Source of the DNA: Lasiosphaeria ovina
Taxonomy: Eukaryota; Ascomycota; Sordariomycetes; Sordariales; Lasiosphaeriaceae
Direction of reading: 5' to 3'
Assembly: GCA_033439765.1 (NCBI GenBank)
Contig: JAULSN010000002.1
Location: 6,820,001-6,884,000, forward strand
Length of the DNA stretch: 64,000 nucleotides
Part shown: positions 18,413 to 28,656 of the stretch, in pieces
How the letters are laid out: each line of letters begins with the position of its first letter
Position numbering within the stretch: position 1 is the first letter of the stretch
Made by a program: the position numbers and the translations under genes
The notes under the pieces: model-generated
Databases searched by the model: none
Seen by the model: the letters and a program-made list of their open reading frames with translations, nothing else
Told to the model about the DNA's origin: nothing

Positions 18413-21268
18413 TACATGGCGGCCTGGCGCCAAGCCACCGAAAAGCCACCTTCGCACTAAAAAAGAGGTTAATTCCTGGGATGAAGCCAGCGCACCCAAG
18501 TTCTGATTATTACCAATTTGTATCGCACCGCAATTACACCTCGCCGCCGTCGCCAACGTCAATATACTTCCAAATGCGGTAATTCAAGCTCAGGGACGTA
18601 GGACTCGCTCAAATTGTTCATTTCTGCAATAAAAGCCGAAGCCGTGGCCGCTGTTGTTGATTACGTAACATGGACAAAAATGCAATAAAAACCTGTCCTG
18701 TCTATGCATCGCCGAGATCACTGCTTTCTTGGGCTTCAAATGCCCTCGCCAAAGCCCGGGTACTTCGACGGGTTCCTGTACTACGTGTAGCAAAGGGGTC
18801 GTCAAATGCGGCCGGGGCTCGCGCGCGGCCATTTTCTATCGCTAGTTAGTCTTGTAGATTGAAAATGAAGCTGCGCACCTACTTGCGCGGCGATAAAATC
18901 GCGTTGTTGTTGTTGTAGCTCAATCGACGATTTTATGGTAGGTTGGTTGAATGTGGAAGGTTTTAGTGGATTTAGCGATGTCCTCAATTGCAGGTAAAAA
19001 ATTGGCCCGGCAGGGTGCCGGGCGCAAATACAGGGAACCATCCGAAAAAGCGAGCTAGTTATTCAACTATGCTTTTTTAGGTGTAAAAATCCAATTTTTC
19101 CTGGGCTAGTGGCTTGGCGTGATGGTCAAATGTACCTTTTTAGTGTACCTACAGTCCAGAAGACGTTATCTACAGTCCGAGTAGACAGTCCCTAAAAAAA
19201 AAAAAATTGGGTGGGTTTTGAAACTCCCGTGCCATGTACTGCTATGCGCCGAAACCGAGGAAATTCTCATCTCTGCAGGACGACCATTGGGAATCGGTGT
19301 TAAACCAATGACAAGAAAGCACAAAAAGGAGCAGACTACGCGCCTTCCGATGCATACCTAATTAAAAAGCAAATGAATTCAGTAGGGGTCAGTGGCAGCT
19401 GAGTAGAAGTAGAACTAACTCAACTAGCTACGCTCGTGTGTCATGGGATGTCATGGAGATTATGGCCACTGTGGCAGTGGCATATAGGTACGAATCAGCT
19501 GGTGCACCTGTAGGAACCCCGCATCAGGTACGCAGGTACATACATACACACATCGCGCGCTTCTCACGTTGCCCCCCGCAGTGCAGAGGCAAAAGACCCC
19601 CAGGCCGTTGCTCTTACTACTTCTCTCCCGAATCTATTACCTGCTACCAAGGCTCGGTGGGGGGTCCACTTCGATGAAGAAGGAATTACTACGTCGTCGG
19701 ATGCATCGAAACTCCCCTCGAACACGTATTTTCGTTCCTCATTACAATTTGCCGTGAGAAATATGCTTCGTTTTGCGACGACGTCGCGAGCGGGGCAAGA
19801 TCCACGGCAGGGATGCACCCAAAATGCGGGAAGCTTAGACCACACCTTAAATTCACTGCAGTGCAGCCGTTACGCCCATTGGATTGGGTCATGGGCGGGC
19901 CCGTCATGTCATCGAGATTACAGGTAAATACCATTGAGCAAAAGAAGCCCATGAACCTAGAAGGCCGACCTGTGTACAGGATACACCTGCATCGCATCCT
20001 AAGACCTCTGATGATTGCTCGCATCGCTGCGCGGGTTTGAATGAATTCGAGTAATCAATGCTTCTTCCCTCTTCCGTGGACAGGCCTAATTGGATAGGGA
20101 GATGTGCAGTACGCAACTGAAAGCAGTCTTCGTCGTGCACTTGCGCAAATAGCGCCCACATTGTACGATAACAGGCTGTAATTCTTTAATACAGTGTTCG
20201 TAAGGCTTAACCCTGAGCGAGGCCTGCTTTCAGCTGTACTTCCACCCCACTCAACTCTTGCCTACATTTCCCATTGTTCATCCCACCTCCTGTACCAGCA
20301 CGAGTAGGTTGCCGAAGTTGCTCGCACAGGCCGCATAGCCTGCGTATTTCTATCGACCCGGGCCCTGCATTTTCCCTTCCTCTTTCTTTCATTTTCTTCC
20401 TTAGCAAGAGTGCTCAGTGATAACTTCAGGTATGCTATTTCCCCATTGCCCGCGTTCATCTCCATCGACGCGTTCTACATTTCCCTTCCTCCCTTCCCCT
20501 TCCCCTTCGTAACTCCATTATCAATCGGGGCATTTCGGTATGCTCCCCCAATTTCACTTTCTGATCTCCCCTCCTCCAGCTGCTTGTGCGCATGCATGGG
20601 CTGTATCGGTCAGCTGTCTGTTCACCCCTCGCCCTGGGTGTTCACCCCTCCGTCGACCCCTCTCCCAGTCTGTTCACTCGCCTCACCTTCTGTTCACCTT
20701 TTGAATTGCTCTGCCCCTCCTTGCAGAGCCCAATTTCACGCACGGGCCAATCCTGTATCTGCCGCCCACGTATTTCTTCTACCTGCCCGGTCACCGATTC
20801 CTGTTTCTTCTTCCTTCAACACCATACCACACTTCATTTGGGCACGGCGCCACCAGGTACGCTGCTCTCCCTCCACCAAATCACCACCTCTCGCGTTCAT
20901 CATTATCATCATCGTCGTCGTCGAACGTTGTCGTCGTCGTCGTCGAACGTTGTCGTTGTGCTGTCGCGTTCATTTTCATGATCATCACTAGTTCCCTGCT
21001 CGGCTACCAAGTCCAGTACCCCTCCGCGCTCCTTCCCGACCGTGAATCTTGCCGCCTGCATAATCACCACCCCGCACAATTGCCAATCTTTCTCTTCACA
21101 TCAGCAGAGGTCGCTGGCCTAAAATGTCATTTGGAGCAAACAAGCTAACCGTACACGTCTTCTGATAGAACTGACCGACAAGAGCACTTCGGACAAGGTT
21201 GATATCTCTGTGCCACTCTCAGGATGGCTCTGCTGTACGCGACCGTGGGCTAATTGAATATTATACAG
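18413..21268. other. Repeat-rich region leading to the 21.3-kb gene
   Basis: The left half (18413-19300) is the MULE derivative and a copy of the 14640 repeat at 19193-19265. A block at 18525-18585 (CGCCGTCGCCAACGTCAA, then ATACTTCCAAATGC) recurs at 24250-24302. 19300-20400 shows no gene. 20410-21000 is pyrimidine-rich and includes two copies of GTCGTCGTCGTCGAACGTTG near 20915-20955. It reads as 5' leader or promoter of the gene starting at 21269. Upstream exons of that gene may lie at 20990-21200, but I could not fix them. Confidence 0.4.
18590..18960 (-). mobile_element. Internally deleted, inverted MULE derivative
   Basis: Read on the minus strand, 18960-18840 matches 7838-7958 and 18795-18600 matches about 9180-9345 of the MULE remnant. 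The ~1.2 kb coding core between them is missing, so the two ends are nearly fused near 18800-18840. Shared phrases include GCGGCGATAAAAT (plus strand) and CAAATGCCCTCGCC. The flank at 19085-19155 (TTTTTCCTGGGC ... GTACCTACAGTCC) resembles 9500-9545, and probably carries one terminus. This is the structure of a non-autonomous deletion derivative. Confidence 0.72.
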
Positions 21269-22493
21269 ATGGGTGCACCGAATGATGACACGCCCCGAAA
21301 GGGGAAGGGTGACAAGCCCGCCAAGGGTAAGTTGCCCATCATCTCTCTTCCCACTCCGTCTCCCCAATCTCCTCAATTGCAGTGAGCTAATTGAGACATT
21401 TCGCAGACAACCATACGCCTACCAAAGGCAACAAGAAGGCTGGCGCCGAGTCCAGCATGCAAGAGGGTTAGTAATTTATCCTTCTCCAATCCTCTCCTAC
21501 CCAACCGTGAACTAATTCATGCACTATGCAGAGACTAGAAGGCCCACCATGGGCGTAAACTCACCTGGTTCCCGTGTCGACTCCTTGGAGGGGGCCCGGG
21601 CCCAGAATATTCAGCAGGCGCCTAGCCAGGATGCCGACCGCCCAAGCTTGTCGTTGCCCCCCCCGCCCTCACCGCTGGTGGACCCTGCCGACCAGTTGGT
21701 TGGACCCTTCAAGACCATGGCACTCAAGCGCCTCGCCCGGGAGCATCCAATGGGCCATCACATCCTGGCGGGGTTTCTCGCGGAGCAGCATCGTCGCTCG
21801 TCGGGGTTTTCTGGTCCGGGTGTCGCCACAGGTTCGGGACCGGTTGCTGTGGTCAGCGCAGCAGCAGGTTCAGAACTGGTTGCTGTAATCAGCGCAGGAT
21901 CAGGTCCGGCCCCCAGCGGCTTGAAAGGGGCGGAGCCCCCGCAAACTCCCAAGAAACCCGTCCCAGTCAATAATTGTAAGCCGCCGCGTTCACCTAGAGG
22001 GGAACGCAAGGCGGCTGAGGTGAAGCGGGCTCGGCCCGGCCAGGCCCCTCAGCCCCCCCACCCGAGCTCCAGCCACCCCCCGTCGCCCCTCCGACGCCAG
22101 GCCCCGGTTCTCTTCATCGACCGCGTCACAAGGCGATCAGTGGCTGTCGTCCCAACTGCACGAGAAGAAGTCGTCCGCACGCCAGAGGAGCAGGCTCAGG
22201 CGGTTCAGGCCTGGAAGGCTGAGGAGATGCAGAAAGAGAAGGACGACGAAGAGAAGGAGAAGCGAATCCGCGGCGGCCACAGAGGTATTAAGCTGACATC
22301 CCTTTCCAATCCCGCACTCAAGCCCATCCCCAGCACTCACTGACATAATGAAACATCAGGCAACAAGGTGCGCCGTGCCCGGGACAATAAGCCCGGCTCC
22401 CAGGACTTGGACTTGGAGGAGTGGTTGGAGTGGGACTGTTGCCACCGGAAGGTTGGCGACCCCGACTGCCCCTTCAACCCCTACAACCAGTAG
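21269..22493 (+). CDS. Unrecognised multi-exon protein, disordered, Trp/Cys C-terminus
   Basis: Four exons fit: 21269-21326, 21407-21466, 21532-22284 and 22360-22493, giving 334 residues in an uninterrupted frame. The sequence just before the first ATG (CTAATTGAATATTATACAG) looks like another intron end, so earlier exons may exist and the start is uncertain. The first two small exons encode related Lys/Gly stretches (TPRKGKGDK and TPTKGNKK). The large exon is Pro/Ser/Gly-rich, with a probable helical segment FKTMALKRLAREH and, near its end, EEMQKEKDDEEKEKR. The last exon encodes DLDLEEWLEWDCC and a Cys/Pro-rich end. No family is recognised. The introns resemble one another (see findings), and a broken relative lies at 23438-23602. 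Function unknown; nuclear or regulatory roles would be guesswork. Confidence 0.68.
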
Positions 22494-22524
22494 TGGGCCA
22501 GCCAGCGCCGTTTTCTTTTCCTGG

Positions 22525-23085
22525 CGGTTGTCGGCCCGGGCGAAGGGCGAAGGGCGAAACAGGTCGAGAAGCATCGCCGGACCGGCGCGCGTTTGGTTTT
22601 TATTTTGTCATTTGGCTTTTCTGAGCATGGCGCACTGGGGTTTTGTGTTCTGGGAGAAAGGGCGGCGAGGTATCTCGGGGATTTTGTTGTGCGATTGTTT
22701 TTTTCCTGGCATTTGCTGGGCCGGCCCGGGCGAAGGGCGAATAAGGACTATCGGCATCGCCGGATTGGCACGCGTGGGTTTATTTTGTCTTGGCCTTGAG
22801 GGCGAGGGGCGAATAGGACTGTCGGCATCGCCGGATTGGCGCGTGGCTTTTTGTCTTGGCCTTGAGCATGGGGCGGGTTTTTCTTTTTGTAATTAGGTCG
22901 GCGAGCATGGCATGGCATGGCGGCGTCTGGCGGCTTTGTGGGCTGCTGTTCTTCCTGGCGTTTTGGCCAGGCCGGCCCGGGCTAAGGGCGAATACGCGAG
23001 AGGCATCGCCGGATTAGCGCGTGGCTTTTTGCTTTTGCTTCTAGACATGAGTCGGGGATTTCTTTCCGGGAGAGCGTTGTTGGCT
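22525..23085 (+). repeat. GC-rich imperfect tandem repeats in the 3' flank
   Basis: Four degenerate copies begin near 22529, 22722, 22800 and 22972. They share GGCCCGGGCGAAGGGCGAA, then a CATCGCCGGATTGGCGCG core, then TGGCTTTTTG, with spacers of 80-190 bp. They start just after the stop of the 21269 gene and are not open in a consistent frame, so they are probably 3' UTR or intergenic. Confidence 0.65.
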
Positions 23086-23437
23086 TTTTCGTGTTCTTTC
23101 TTTTACTTTTTCTTCAGGTGCTGGGGGCCTCACGGCAGTACGATGGATCATTCCATCGTTTTAATAAAGGCATCACCCTGCCGCATTTTCTTTCCCCTTC
23201 CTATTTATTCATATTCGTCAATGAGTGAAACATAGCTATGATCGGCGCACCCACTTATTCCTCATACTTAAGTGTGTGTCCCTGGCATCTGTAATCGCAG
23301 AGACCGCTTTTTCTATGGTAAAATCCCAAATTTCAATGCAGCCGCCAGCGGCCTGCCGGGCACTAAGGGGATTGGTTCGATCTCTGGATACGGTTTGGGT
23401 AATCTGATGTGAGCCCTTACGACTGGAGGTAAGCAAG

Positions 23438-23602
23438 TCCAGCATGCAAGAGGGTTAGTGATTCATGACTCTTCCAGTCCTCTCCTGCCCAGCCGTGAAC
23501 TAATTCAGGTTCTATGTAATTAGAGTCTCAGTCACGCTTTACTAATTATACGAGTGACGACGAGTTCGGCGAGGAGCGCATCTCTGGTCAAGGTTAGTTG
23601 TA
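23438..23602 (+). pseudogene. Broken paralogue fragment of the 21.3-kb gene
   Basis: 23438-23530 matches 21448-21540. The exon end AGTCCAGCATGCAAGAGG is identical, and the following intron-like stretch keeps the donor GTTAGT, the CCTCTCCT block and the branch region CCGTGAACTAATTCA. The next exon-like piece (after ATGTAATTAG) reads SQSRFTNYTSDDEFGEER, followed by a further GTTAGT donor at about 23602. No upstream start or large exon is present, so this is a fragment. It shows that exon and intron were copied together as DNA. Confidence 0.65.
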
Positions 23603-23636
23603 AAGAAATCTCCGAGCTTCCATATTCTTTATACGT

Positions 23637-24070
23637 ATAAAAAAAATATAGAGAGAAGGGGCTGTGAGCCCGTAAATAGCTGATGTGCCGAATGAAGATT
23701 TATTCATGCCTGGGTTCGAACTAGGAGCTAGACCTCATCTTTTGAAGATGAGTCCTCGCAACTGCTGGGGGCGCCATTACTCGGAATGGCACTAACCCGT
23801 TGCTAATTTCATGCGCGTGCAACAGTGACTGCCAGGTTGACATGGAGGAAAGAGCAAAGTAGGGTAATTTCTGTGGATATTGTGAAGTGACATAAATTTG
23901 GACCCTAGTGTGAATCGAACAAGCGGACTCCGGTAAGGTGTTCACATTTTTAGATGTCAGCGTATCGTGCAATTACACCACATGGACAAATCTTCTTCGG
24001 CTTCGGCTTCGGCTTCGGCTAACGGGCTCTGGTTGTGGTTTTGGGCTGCAAATCCGCCTAATATGCTCCC
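23637..24070 (-). repeat. tRNA-like dispersed repeat with T-run end, copy B
   Basis: Inverted copy of 9545-9998. On the minus strand it contains TGTGGTGTAATTGCACGATA and TTGTTCGATTCACAC, then the block TAGTGCCATTCCGAGTAATG and a T-arm in which TTCGAACCCAGG survives. It ends in CGGGCTCACAG followed shortly by a T-run (eight A on the plus strand, 23639-23646). Four TTCGGC units at 23995-24020 are a small expansion not shared to the same degree with copy A. Both copies end at the same place, as retroposed units would. Confidence 0.6.
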
Positions 24071-25040
24071 CTCGTCATACCTTAGGCAACCACACCGCAG
24101 AGTGCCCCGCCATTATTCGTCCTCGGTTGCTGTCGGTACATCGGCGCCCAGGCTTTACAGCTCACCGCCTAGGAAAATACCACATTTTACAGCCAAAATT
24201 ACCGTATTCGCTAGCTATACCGCTCCAAGCGCTGGCAACGCAATTGTACCGCAATTGCACCCCACCGCCGTCGCCAACGTCAACATACTTCCAAATGCAG
24301 TAATTATGCATTTTCTCGGGAGCCTTCGACTGCTCTGACAGCCCTGGCAGCCCTGACTCCTTGGCTGCCCTGACTACCCCGTCTTCAACGTCGTTGACAG
24401 CTCTGTCAGCTGACTTGTCGGTCCGGCCCGGACTGACAACCATACTGCAGGCAGTCCTGCCTATCTATTGCTTCCAGCACACAACCCCGAGGACCTTCGA
24501 GCAAAGGCTTCGCGGGTAGCAGGCTGTATTCTACGTCGTTGACGAAGTCGTCAACGGCCCTATGAATAGCGCCGACGATATCTTTTAGTGTTGAAGGCTG
24601 GTTGTAGTGGAAAGGTATAGGCTAGGTTACGTTGTGGTAAAAAGGTGGTAAATTACTGCGCGGCAGAATCCTGGATGTACTGGAAATGGGGGCGTTTTAA
24701 CAGTAGTAGGAGACGCACTCATCTCAAATACCAGCAGGTATCAGAGACCCACGGTGAGGTGCAATGCGTGGGTGCGTCAATCCAACCTATAAAACTCAAC
24801 TGCAAACAGTTCAGTGCCGAGAGATTTTAGCTTTGTCATCTCATCGTGCAATAATCAGTCTGTCAGACAGACATATCGAGAAATCAAGCAGAGTTCGCAA
24901 GTTCATCCGGTCGATACTTGACTTGTCGACCAGGTCTATGTACGTTCTGTTCTGGTGTACTAATAAAGTCTCACGGGAGTCTTCCGCATACGTTTGAGAT
25001 GTTTTGACGGTGCCATTCTAGAGCATTGGTCACTCGCTGA
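24071..25040. other. Repeat debris, no gene
   Basis: 24170-24302 includes a solo copy of the block also seen at 18525-18585 (CGCCGTCGCCAACGTCAA). 24310-24450 is rich in short words such as TGACAGCC, TGGCAGCC and CTGACTGG, with a partly self-complementary CGTCGTTGACGAAGTCGTCAACGG near 24530. The latter echoes TTACGTCGTCGATGACAA near 1027. No coding gene is supported. Confidence 0.4.
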
Positions 25041-25400
25041 TCACTTACCCAGTGCGCAGGCTCGGGCTGGAGAAGAAGGCTCACTCATTAGTGGCCAGGA
25101 CCTGGAATCCAAGGTGCTAGTTTGTGGGAAAATGACTGGGCAACGGGCCCTACTGAGGGTATCACGTCGGCTTGCTTCAAGATACATTTGAAGATGTGCC
25201 GCAGCTGTTCTCGCAAATATCTGCTCCGCGCCGGGGAAGTTCTGAACGACCTCGTCAAGGCACATGGTTCGCTCGTGAAGCTGGCTAACGAGCTCGAAAT
25301 ATGACATCTGCCGCTGAACGCAGGGGATAGAGGACCGCAAGGGCTCGCTTCTTGTTAATCCTGTCCTTCGTATCAAGCTTATCTTCTTTCTCCTTATTAT
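25041..25400 (-). pseudogene. Decayed relative of the 6-kb CxxC protein
   Basis: The frame includes SSIPCVQRQMSYFELVSQL, then ERTMCLDEVVQNFPGAEQIF. It aligns without gaps in the core to the gene at 5713-6860 (SSIPCVEKNPSYLELVRLL, then IATMCLDDVVQNCLGAEQIF). Upstream the C-x2-C-G zinc-like motif is missing. Downstream a stop-ridden continuation (SHFP..., ...LATNE) still mirrors the intact gene's GHFRDIGAWDPTSNE. It is an internally deleted, non-functional copy. Confidence 0.75.
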
Positions 25401-26686
25401 CTTTCTTGGCCTTCTTCCTCTTTATGCTTTTTTTTCTTTCTAGGTTAAAGGCCCGTTTATACATCTAGTTAGCGATAGGTGACAGTGAAAATGAACGGGG
25501 GAAATACAAGACTTGCCTGGACTCTTCTTTGGGGAGTGGGACCTATTCCGTCCTGGTTTTGGGTATGTATTTTAATTTTTGCGTTGGAGAGGGTGACCCC
25601 TCTTCTTTCGACGGGAACATCAATTGAGACCAGACTGGGACTTTTTGGACAGCTGAAAGGAGTAGATATTATTATGCAGATAAGTCACGTGGTATTAATG
25701 TATTAGGCTGAAGACGTGAAACGGCCAGGAAAATAGAGTGCTGTTAATTTGGTGTGCTCAACTGGAACTAGTCTCTTTGTCACTTCCCAATGGAGCGGGT
25801 CATAACTAACTTTGTGTGCTTTCAGGGCCACAAACCACAGTTGTTTCCGTTGAAAAGTAAACTTTGAGATGCCAAATATCTACAGTAGTTGGATATTCTA
25901 CTTTCCTCGCGTAGCGCTGTCCTCTTCGCTTGGTCGTCTAGAGCCTTTCACGGAGCGGAGAAGTGGAACAAAATTTAGGTATTGTAATGAAGAATGTTTG
26001 TTCCTATGCTCATGCGACCGAAGAACCCGCTTCTTTGTCATCCATGCTTTAGTTCTAGTCATTCCCTTTCATTATAGATGACTAAGTTATGACCGGCGTC
26101 TAGGCTATGACGCCCAGCTCTTTAACCTATAAATGGTAGTATAATGCCTCTGTGAAACGGCCAGAGCGACGCGAAAGATAATCGGCTCTTTAAGATGGAG
26201 AGTTCGACCTGTACAGAGTAAATGGTTGGCAACACCGACATCATATACCAAGGAGGTCGGTAGATATATTACTTATAACAGGGTTTGGCCGTGTTTTCCC
26301 ACTCTTGGCTTTCCGCTGGCAACAAATTCGGTGTTTGTTCAGACTGCTCGAAATGAGCTCATCCGGCGAGACTTTATGTTGGGATGCATATATGGAGATC
26401 GAAGTGAGGGAAGCTGCTCTATGAGTCGGGAGTCAGAATCGTTTTTGTTCATTTGATTATAGGAATCCTCGTTAAAGTTCGAGTTCCTCAACTACATACC
26501 TAATATAAAGCCCCCCAAAAGGCAATCACCCACCACTCCCTCCAGGCTCGTAGGTCATTTCAAGTGTCTCCGCCCGTTGAAGCTCGACGCTGTGACCGGG
26601 ATCCTCAACAACGGGCGTCTCAAGGGGCTACTACTCGCCAGTAACTCCAGGCTAGCCGGTGGGTACAGGCTTCTGCATTCCGTGCG
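25401..26686. other. AT-rich stretch, no gene seen
   Basis: No convincing coding frame or repeat is recognised between the CxxC pseudogene and the 26.7-kb gene. 26560-26640 contains a diverged second copy of the final ~20 codons of the 26687 gene (see findings). Confidence 0.4.
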
Positions 26687-27580
26687 TTAAAGCTCATCGG
26701 TGTGACCAAGCTCCGTAGATTCAGGCTCGTCGGCGTGATCGGGAACCTCGACAACGGGCAACACCGAGTTCTCGAAAGAAGGCACAAAGACCTCAGAGCC
26801 ATCTGGGAGACGGTCTCGGTCGCTGTCATCTCGTGCGTCGGAATACTCGAGAAGGAGCGCGTAAAGCTCGCGGCTCCTCGCACTGGTGAGATTCTCCACC
26901 CTCTCAATCAGGGCAGCGATGGGGCCTCTGTCGCTCATCAGGACGTCTGTGTGGATGATCTCGATGAGATCCTCGATTGGCAGGCCGCGGAGCAAGTTGG
27001 CGACGTCCAAGTCGACCTCTGGGTCGTTGAGGAAGCAGCTGTCAGAGGGGTGTTGGTCAGATCCGCACAGCTGGCACACTTCGTCGGAGATATTCATGTT
27101 TCCAATGTTAGGGATGTTCTCAGAGCCTCCATCTTCCTCGCCCCACGCATTATTATCACCGGATTGATCGTTACTGATAGACCAATTATTATTCTTAGAT
27201 TCGTCGCGATCGGTAGTGTTATCGTGGTGGCCGAAATGGTGGTCGCCGCTGGGGATCATATGCTGGCTGGCGGCATCCTCGTTTCCCTCGGGGGTGTCTG
27301 ATAGGGGCGGGCTCTCTCCCTGAGGGATGTTGATCTCGGGAACGGTAGCGAAGTTATCTTCCTTTGACTGAATGCCCGGAGACGCAGCGCCGGGACCCTC
27401 GTGCTGAGGTGAGATGCTAGGCACTGCGCTGAAGTTCTCGCTGTCCGGAGAGTTTTGTGTGGGTTTAATAGCCAGACCCGCATCTTCGGTGGAGGCTGGG
27501 TTTGAATCGGAGACGGGGGACTGACTGCTCTCTGCCACAGTCGGCGTTTGGTGCGATAGTTGGATAGTGTTGTCCGCCAT
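26687..27580 (-). CDS. Acidic hypothetical protein with one CxxC motif
   Basis: An uninterrupted 297-residue frame starts at the ATG at 27580. The first ~160 residues are Ser/Pro/Asn/Asp-rich and likely disordered. Near residues 165-185 is VCQLCGSDQHPSDSCF, a C-x2-C-x7-8-C arrangement that could hold a metal. It is followed by a predicted helical, acidic segment (LLRGLPIEDLIEIIHTDVLM, then ALIERVENL). The end is acidic. No family is recognised. The layout (disordered N-terminus, CxxCG, hydrophobic helices) recalls the protein at 5713-6860, but identity is too low by eye to claim homology. It lies close to the decayed copy of that family, on the same strand. Confidence 0.65.
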   Translation of the reverse strand: MADNTIQLSHQTPTVAESSQSPVSDSNPASTEDAGLAIKPTQNSPDSENFSAVPSISPQHEGPGAASPGIQSKEDNFATVPEINIPQGESPPLSDTPEGNEDAASQHMIPSGDHHFGHHDNTTDRDESKNNNWSISNDQSGDNNAWGEEDGGSENIPNIGNMNISDEVCQLCGSDQHPSDSCFLNDPEVDLDVANLLRGLPIEDLIEIIHTDVLMSDRGPIAALIERVENLTSARSRELYALLLEYSDARDDSDRDRLPDGSEVFVPSFENSVLPVVEVPDHADEPESTELGHTDEL

Positions 27581-28656
27581 TGTATTGAAGAGGTGACTCG
27601 TAGCTAGGTATAGTTGTAGAATAGTGAAGATACTAAGAGGGTTGAGTTAGAGAGTCAAGGTAATGATAGTTTGTAGTGAGAGCGGGAACGAGAAGTCTTC
27701 GAGGCTGTAGCGGGGAGGATGCAGAGTCGTCAAAAACCTCGCTTACCTCGGCGATCCACAATGGCGGGGAATCAAAAGGACAAGCAAAGGCAAGGAGGAA
27801 ATGCAGCGAGATATGGCGCGGCTGATATAGTAAATGACTGGTGCTGGGAGTTTGTTTCGAGAAACAGATGCTTTATGAATGCTTGTAGGAAAAGCGGAAA
27901 AAGGTGGTGGATATTATTTTCTAGGAGGGCTGGGCTCCAGTTTGCTCAAGGTTTTGTCAGCGGGGAGTGGGAGAGAGCGTGGTTAGGTGCCTAGTCTCGT
28001 GGCCGAGCAAGTTCAGTTCAGAATACCTAGAAGGGTGCTAGAGAATACCCCGCCTGCCGCAGACTTTCCAGCATAGAAATCAAAAGATCGGAACAAACAT
28101 GTCTTGTCACAAGACCCATGCCTCGTGACGACGTGCCCTGGCACCTATCGGATGAAACAGTAGTAACGAGGGGATGAACAGGGCTTGAGAGGCTGCTCGA
28201 TGGCATATGCCGGAGCGGCAGGAGTCTAAATGTGAAGAGATCGTGTCTAATTATAATGCACATGGGTATGGGCTTAAACAATTTCAGGGATGACGAAAGG
28301 AAACAGGATCTCTTAAGAGGTCATCCCATCCCTTCGGCCTTTCCCTCCCTTCCTCCTAGGGCGAGGCTTGGGATGAAATTGACTTGCAGATGACACGACA
28401 CGTCAAGTTGCTGCGTAAATGGGTTTCATTCTTCTGGGCTACCTATACACGGATGTCTGTGAGCTTGCTTTAGGTGCGAGTTTGGGCGCAGCAGATAGCT
28501 ATCATATAATTACATAGAGATCCATCTAGCCAAGAGCGACGTCAAGTCTGACAGGCTATGGCTTGTAAAAGTCCAAGCTTCTCTCACGGCCATTCCCATC
28601 ACGACACAAAGAAGACTCGACTGGTACGTACGCAATACAAGCAGCCAAGAAAGAGC
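27581..28656. other. Intergenic, nothing recognised
   Basis: This holds the 5' flank of the acidic hypothetical gene and the 3' flank of the NmrA-like gene. No repeat, RNA gene or supported coding frame is seen. Confidence 0.4.

Noticed and set aside
20410..20991. 193-codon Pro/Ser/Phe-rich frame before the orphan gene
   Set aside because: Pyrimidine-rich leader-like DNA that is open in two frames at once, with no domain; more likely 5' leader than coding.
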